Source: Cephalopachus bancanus
Lineage: Eukaryota > Chordata > Mammalia > Primates > Tarsiidae
Length of the DNA: 64,000 bases
NCBI GenBank assembly: GCA_027257055.1
Contig: JAPVLO010000182.1
Span: 6,014,001-6,078,000 of the forward strand
Direction: 5' to 3'
Every line of letters begins with the position of its first letter. The stretch's first letter is position 1. This document shows positions 58,641 through 64,000 of this stretch, one piece after another. The notes beneath the pieces were generated by a model, which worked only from the letters and a program-made list of their open reading frames with translations, did not search any database and was not told the origin of the DNA. Both the position numbers and the translations under genes were made by a program.

Positions 58641-58649
58641 CTGCAATTT

Positions 58650-58671
58650 CTTCATTCATTCATTCATTCAT
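58650..58671. repeat. (ATTC)n simple repeat
   Basis: Five ATTC units. Confidence 0.85.
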
Positions 58672-58814
58672 CAGTGGGCACCTAAGTTGTTTCCACATGT
58701 TGGCATTTATGAATAGTGCTGTGTTGAATATAGGGGTGCACTTATCTCTTCCAGATATTAATTATGTCTCCTTTGGCTATATACCCAGAAGTGGATCATA
58801 TGGCATATTTTCAA

Positions 58815-59104
58815 TTTTTTTTTTTTTGAGTTGGAATCTCACTCTGTCACCCAGATTAGAGTGCAGTGGCTGCTCCTGGCCATCACAGCCTCGACCTGCT
58901 GAGCTCCGGCGATCCTTCCGCCTCAGCCTTCCAAGTAGCTGGAACTGCAGGCGCGCGCTACCACGCCTGGCTCATTTTTTGATTTATTGTAGAGATGAGG
59001 TCTCGCCAAGTTGCCCAGGTGGGTCTTGAACCCGCAGGCTCAGGCAATCCACTCACCTCAGCCTCCCAAGGTACGGGATTACCGGCTGAGCCACCGAGCC
59101 TGGC
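58815..59104 (-). mobile_element. Alu SINE
   Basis: Antisense, complete. Confidence 0.94.
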
Positions 59105-59105
59105 T

Positions 59106-59240
59106 TAATTTTTAATTATCTTTGGAGATAAGGTCTCACTATGTTGCCTAGTCTAAATTTGAACTCCTGGGCTCAAATGATCCTCCTACCTCAGCCTCCC
59201 TAGTAGCTGGGACTACAGACTCACATCACTGTGCTTGACT
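59106..59240 (-). mobile_element. Alu left-arm fragment (old)
   Basis: Antisense monomer-like piece ending TCACATCACTGTGCTTGACT. Confidence 0.8.
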
Positions 59241-59252
59241 CAACAGTATTTA

Positions 59253-59540
59253 ATTTAATTTAATTTATTTTGAGTTGGAGTCTCACTCTGTCACCCAGAC
59301 TGGAGTGCAGTGGCATGTTCCCGGCCACTGCAGCCTCGACCTGCTGGACTCCAATGATCCTTCCGCCGAGCCTTCCAAGTAGCCAGGCACATGCTGCCAT
59401 GCCCAGCTAATTTTTGATTTATTATAGAGACAAGGTCTCACCAAGTTTCCCGGGCTGGTCTTGAACCTGTGGGCTCAGGCGGTCCACTTGCCTCGGCCTC
59501 CCAAAGTACTGGGATTACAGGCTGAGCCGCAGAGTCCGGC
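59253..59540 (-). mobile_element. Alu SINE
   Basis: Antisense. CAACAGTATTTA at 59241 and CAACAGTATTTTA at 59541 flank it. Confidence 0.94.
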
Positions 59541-59564
59541 CTCAACAGTATTTTAAAGATAAAA

Positions 59565-60135
59565 ATGAACAGGTGAATGAAGTGATATATAGGGGGAAGC
59601 ATGGGGGAAGGGTCGCAAAGCTTCCTTCTACACTCTCTCTCTGGGCACCTTACTCTACATATGTTCTACAACTTGGACAGATTGTACTGGGTACAGTGGC
59701 TCACACCTGCAATCCCAGCAAGTTGCATTTTGATTTTAGTCCAAACCTTGCCCTTTTGGGTTTTTAGGGAGGTTCGTTGTATGGCATGATTGATAAAATC
59801 ATTGACCATTTGTGATCAACTCAACTTTTAGACCTCCTTTCCTTTTTCTAGGTTAAGGAGTAGGGCTGAAACTTTTAAAAAATTTTTATTATAAAGATGT
59901 GGGGTGCATTTCAGGGTTAGGTGTACAAACATTGAAGGGCTGAAACTTCTAACCCTCTAATTACGTTGTTGGTTCCCCTTGCAACCAGCACGTGTCCTGA
60001 GGCTATCTAAGAGCTCCCTTAGCTGTTAGAGTGTACAAAAAGATGATGATCACTTCCGAGATAACGGGTTTTAGGAGCTTTGTGCCAGGAATGTGGACAA
60101 TGACCAAAGCAAATAGATATTTTCTTCTCGTTTGG
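59565..60135 (-). mobile_element. ERV LTR, antisense, part 2
   Basis: GGGGGAAGGGTCGCAAAGCT, TTGCCCTTTTGGGTTTTTAG, TCATTGACCATTTGTGATCA and TTTTAGGAGCTTTGTGCCAG continue the antisense LTR of part 1. It carries a short Alu 5' piece at 59688-59720 and an L1 end at 59875. Confidence 0.65.
59875..59935 (-). mobile_element. 61-bp L1 3' end insertion inside the LTR
   Basis: Minus strand TTTGTACACCTAACCCTGAA, ATGCACCCCACATCTTTATA, ATAAAAATTTTTTAA. Perfect 13-bp TSD AGGGCTGAAACTT at 59862-59874 and 59936-59948. Confidence 0.85.
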
Positions 60136-60328
60136 TTAAACTTCCATTTTCTTTTCCCTGGATTGACTATTGCAGACTTAAAAGCACAGGTTTGGGGGGT
60201 GGGGGGCAAGCGCAGGTTCCTGTTACAACAATCAAGTTAAGATTGGTCTCCCTCCTTTGAGGTTTACTTTGTCAAATTCATCCTGTCCACATTGCTGCCA
60301 GGGTTATTTTGCCAAAGTATAGATGTCT

Positions 60329-60612
60329 CTTTTTTTTTTTTGAGTTGGAGTCTCACTCTGTCACCCAGACTGGAGTGCAGTGGCCGCTCCCGGCAACCGC
60401 CTCCACCTGCTGGGCTCCGGCGATCCTTCCGCCTCAGCCTTCCTAGTAGCCGGAATTACAGGCATGCGCGACCACGCCCGGCTGATTTTTTGATTTATTG
60501 TAGAGATGAGGTCTCGCTGCCCAGGCGGGTCTCGAACCCGCGGGCTCAGGCAATCCACTCACCTTGGCCTCCCAAAGGCATGGGATTACAGGCTGAGCCA
60601 CCGAGCCCGGCT
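60329..60612 (-). mobile_element. Alu SINE, young deletion subfamily
   Basis: Antisense, short form CTCGCTGCCCAGGCGGG and the GGCAACCGCCTCCACC deletion shared with 32377. Confidence 0.95.
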
Positions 60613-60949
60613 AGAGTCACTCCTTAAAAAACATATTCAACAGTGGTCCTCCATGGTCGGGGCTCAGTTTTTCAATACAGTATATACATTATGAAATTTT
60701 ACCAAGGTTTTTCTCTTTATTATCTGTTTGAAGTTACGAAGCAGTCCACAAGATCACCCTTGCTTCTGACATCAACTGCAGAGTTTTTTTAAAAAAATAC
60801 CCAAACCTGGGGAAAATAGCATGTCTCCTGAGCTGATTTGTTTTTACTTTCTTTAATCAGAGTGGTGGGCTTTCCAGAGAGGATGCTGTCCATTCATCCT
60901 GGAAATGCTGTAAACCACACTGTTCATTGTTGATTAATAGAGAGCAGTT
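60613..60949. other. Intron sequence without recognised feature
   Basis: Nothing called. Confidence 0.3.
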
Positions 60950-61228
60950 GACTGGGTACGGTGGTTCACACCTTTGGGTGGCGGAGGCGAGAGGATTGCC
61001 TGAGCCCACAGGTTGGAAACCAGCCTGGGCAACATGGTATGACCTTGTCTCTACAATGAATCAAAAGAAAAAAAAACTTAGCTGCGTGTGGTGGCACACA
61101 TCTGTAGTTCCAACTACTTAGAAGGCTGAAGTGGAAGGATCGCCTGAGCCCAGCAGGTCGAGGCTGCAGTGGTCATGAGTGTGTCGCTGCACTCCAGCCT
61201 GGGCAACAGGGTGAGGCTAGCTCAAAAA
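60950..61228 (+). mobile_element. Alu SINE
   Basis: Sense, with a 5' internal deletion (TTCACACCTTTGGGTGGC). TSD AGAGAGCAGTT at 60939 and 61229. Confidence 0.93.
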
Positions 61229-61239
61229 GCAGAGAGCAG

Positions 61240-62172
61240 TTTATAGAGTAGCACTCATGTGATCACAGAATGCAGCAGCTCCTCAGGTTGTTCTAAAGTC
61301 AGTCCTAGGGGAAGGTGGACCGCCTGCTTTTAAGTGTGATGAGCGCCTCTTTGCATTCATCTGGCTGCATGTTTCTGTACAAACTATTTCTACTTTCTAG
61401 AGAACACTTCTGGACACTGTCTTATTAGAGTGTTTGTCTGATATGCAAGGCATTATGGGTATTTCAAATTTCAGGATTATTTTATGTCATAGAGTAAGTC
61501 TCAATTAATGCCAAATAGCATACAACATTTTCTCAAATGTTCTACATTGTACCTTGGTATCTAGAGATTTTCTGGTCCAAAATCTGATCAAGAAATGACT
61601 GGTGGGTGACACTGACACTCATAGGCTTTTGCCGTAAACTCCAGTCTGCATTAGTATGTGTTAAACTTCCCAACACCATGTCTGAGTATGTATCATAGGG
61701 TCCCAAAAGTACTGAGACTATTTTTTGCAATTCAGACATTTGTTCCTTTGTTCAGGCCCCATTCACATATAGGCTTCTTTGAGGCTAGTTTCATTGATAG
61801 AAACTAGTAATATTCTCAGATACGGAATATGTGTCCTTCATAATCCAAATATGTCAACCAAACTCTGGGCTTCTTTTTTAGTGTTAGGGGTAGGTGACTA
61901 TAGCAGTATATTTTTCTTTGTCTGTAGAATGTCATTGATGGCTCCAATTCCACCATTGGGGCAGGCTCTCGGTTCTTTGCTGGATTTATCAACCAGCTCC
62001 TGTTACTTATGCCTGTCGCCATTGTATTTAAATTGGTCCTACCTTGTTCTTCACTTCTTGATATTATGATAATATCAATATATTATTACATGTGGGACCT
62101 GCACCAAGACTAAACTCTTCTAATTAAATTATGACAGTACACTGGTGAATTGAGATAACCCTGTGACAATAT
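61240..62172. other. Intron sequence without recognised feature
   Basis: About 0.9 kb of moderately AT-rich DNA without named repeats. Confidence 0.3.
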
Positions 62173-62173
62173 A

Positions 62174-62935
62174 TTAGGTTGGTGCCAAAGTAATTACAGT
62201 TTTGGACTGTGAAGTTTAAATCATAACTAGACTCAGACACATGTTTATTAATCAAAATAGGAACCATCACAATGAACACATTTTTGCCCAGGAGAAATAA
62301 ATTTGTTTATTTCTATAGTGTACAAATCTGTGCTTTAGGCTTTGACAAACTCTTGGAAAGCATTTTCTGTATGCTGCTGGTTGTGGAAGCATTTTCCCTG
62401 CAAAAAGTTGTTGAGAAGCTTGAAGAAGTGATGGTTGGCGAGAGGTCAGATGAATATGGTGGATGAGACAAAACTTCGTAGCCCAATTTGTTCAACTTTT
62501 GAAGTGTTGGTAGACATGCGGTCAGGTGTTGTGGACAAGAATCGGGCCCTTTCTGTTGACCAATGCCAGCTGTAGGTGTTGCACTTTTCAGTGCATCTCA
62601 TTGATTTGCTGAGCATACTTGTCAGATGTAATGACTTTGCTGGGATTCAGAAAACTGTAGTGGATCAGGCCAGCAGCAGGCCACAAAACAGTGACCATGA
62701 CCTTTTTTTGGTGCAAGTTTGACTTTGGGAAGTGCTTTGGAGTTTCTTCTCTGTCCATCCACTGAGCTGGTAGTCGCCGGTTGTTGTATAAGGTTCACTT
62801 TTCATCGCATGCTACAATCTGAGAAATGATTTGTTGATATTGCATAGAATAAGAGAAGACAACACTTCAAAATGATAGTTTTTAAAAATTTTCAGTCACC
62901 TCATAAGGCATCCACTTATCAAACCTTTTTACCTT
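62174..62935 (-). mobile_element. Hsmar1-like mariner transposon, truncated
   Basis: Begins after TA with the terminal repeat TTAGGTTGGTGCCAAAGTAA. The minus strand encodes decayed mariner transposase of the SETMAR/Hsmar1 type: SFLNP-like, SDKYAQQINEMH, LQLALVNRKGPIL, NKLGYEVLSHPPYS-DLSPT. Frames are broken by stops and shifts. About 760 bp remain of an element of some 1.3 kb; the other terminus is missing where the Alu at 62938 lies. Confidence 0.85.
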
Positions 62936-62937
62936 TT

Positions 62938-63228
62938 TTTTTTTTTTTTTGAGTTGGAGTCTCACTCCGTCACCCAGACTGGAGTACAGTGGCCGCTCCC
63001 GGCCACCGCAGCCTCGACCTGCTGGGCTCCAGCGATCTTTCCACCTCAGCCTTCCAAGTAGCTGGAACTACAGGTGCACGCTACCACGTCCAGCTAATTT
63101 TTTGATTTATTGTAGAGATGAGGTCTTGCCAAGTTGCCCAGGCGGGTCTCGAACCCGTGGGCTCAGGCATTCCACTCACCTCAGCCTCCCAAAGCGCGGG
63201 ATTACAGGCTGAGCCACCGAGCCTGGCT
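62938..63228 (-). mobile_element. Alu SINE
   Basis: Antisense, complete, young type, adjoining the mariner remnant. Confidence 0.94.
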
Positions 63229-64000
63229 TGATTATACTTTTTAAAAAATTAAGGGGAAAAAAAAAAGATTTAGGATCACAGTACCTTGGGCTTTTCTGTC
63301 AAGGGGTCCTGTAATGTCTTTCCCCTGATGTTTTAACCCCACACATGTGTGATAATGCCTTGGTTTTCCAGCTGCTTCCTGAGTTACAAGACCCTGGCCT
63401 CTCCATCTGTCTTCATCTTGACTCATCTGTCAGACAATTGTCCCAGGCGTTTAGAGGTTAGGTTTCTCTGTCATCTTTCTGAATTTCTCCAAACTGAGGT
63501 TAAAATACTGGCGAGAATTAGTTTAGGATCCTTTAATGTCAGAACTAGCAGGGGCTCCCATTGTTCTATCCAGTTCTCCAGGAGTGTTGCATTAAGACCT
63601 TTGTTTCAACCTGTCAGTGTTTATTTTATTCATCCTATCTTAAAATAACCATCCAATGATTTCTATCTTGACCTCCACCCTTTGTCTTTTCCTATTTTAT
63701 GTGAATCACTCTAATTTTCTTTTCTTAGCATCTATAAGACCCATAAAGGGGAGCTGAGAGACAATAAATCTAATAAGGCTTCTCAGAGCTGCTAGATTTT
63801 ATAGCAGTAAGTTTACATGTCGTGCCCATGCAAAAGGAGTCCCCTTAATCACAGTATATACCATATACCATGAGGCATGCTCACTAGATGATTATCCTAC
63901 CATAGTGCCAGTCCAGTATGGCTTGCATAAGAAGCATGCTTGTTCTGGAGAATTCCATTTGGTGGCTATAGGAGAAGGACAATTCCTCTTCTCAGAGTAA
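63229..64000. other. Intron sequence without recognised feature
   Basis: No exon or named repeat. A 99-codon open stretch at 63349-63648 shows no recognisable protein. Confidence 0.3.

Noticed and set aside
58511..59029. 172-codon frame on the + strand
   Set aside because: It runs through antisense Alu DNA (the recurrent LPSSWNYR / IYCRDEVSP type translation); not a protein gene.

Overview
Primate nuclear DNA carrying the 5' part of TRIM33 (TIF1-gamma, an E3 ubiquitin/SUMO ligase and transcriptional cofactor) on the + strand. Four coding pieces can be placed to the base: exon 1 (1-334, 5' end outside the window), exon 2 (54679-54797), exon 3 (55225-55369) and exon 4 (55530-55662). All have GT/AG junctions and matching phases (1, 0, 1, 2). 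Together they encode an Ala/Pro-rich N-terminal segment, a RING finger split between exons 1 and 2, B-box 1 (exon 3) and B-box 2 (exon 4). The coiled coil, PHD finger and bromodomain lie downstream of the window. No other intact protein-coding gene is visible.

The organism is most likely a tarsier. (i) The dominant Alus differ from anthropoid AluS/Y and from the lemur/galago Alus I remember: the 5' end reads GGCTCAGCCTGTAATCC, the middle reads CTACAATAAATCAAAAAATTAG. (ii) An Hsmar1-like mariner is present. (iii) There are short A-tailed inserts made of LTR ends, moved with LINE-1 hallmarks, which match my recollection of the TINEs (Tarsius interspersed elements) reported from the tarsier genome. 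This is inference; no database was searched.

Layout: 1-1000 CpG island with exon 1. 335-54678 is intron 1, a 54-kb repeat bed: about 70 Alu copies or fragments in the window, many of them young with exact target-site duplications (TSDs), long antisense L1 stretches (about 18.9-29.5 kb, 32.7-34.1 kb, 47.0-49.1 kb), a sense L1 3' end (16.4-17.8 kb), hAT-Charlie elements (6.6-9.0 kb, 12.6-13.0 kb, MER5/MER20/MER1 pieces), an RPL11 retropseudogene (37.7-38.3 kb), a near-complete Tigger1 transposon carrying nested insertions (39.2-43.4 kb), and a decayed piggyBac element with TTAA ends (51.3-53.2 kb). 54.7-55.7 kb holds exons 2-4 in a compact cluster. 55.7-64.0 kb is intron 4 with Alus, an antisense ERV LTR and a mariner remnant at 62.2-62.9 kb.

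The most notable structure outside the gene is a set of very small L1-mobilised inserts: LTR-derived A-tailed modules (about 64-82 bp), L1 3' ends as short as 37 bp, and a 38-bp 3'-truncated U2 snRNA copy, most with clear TSDs.
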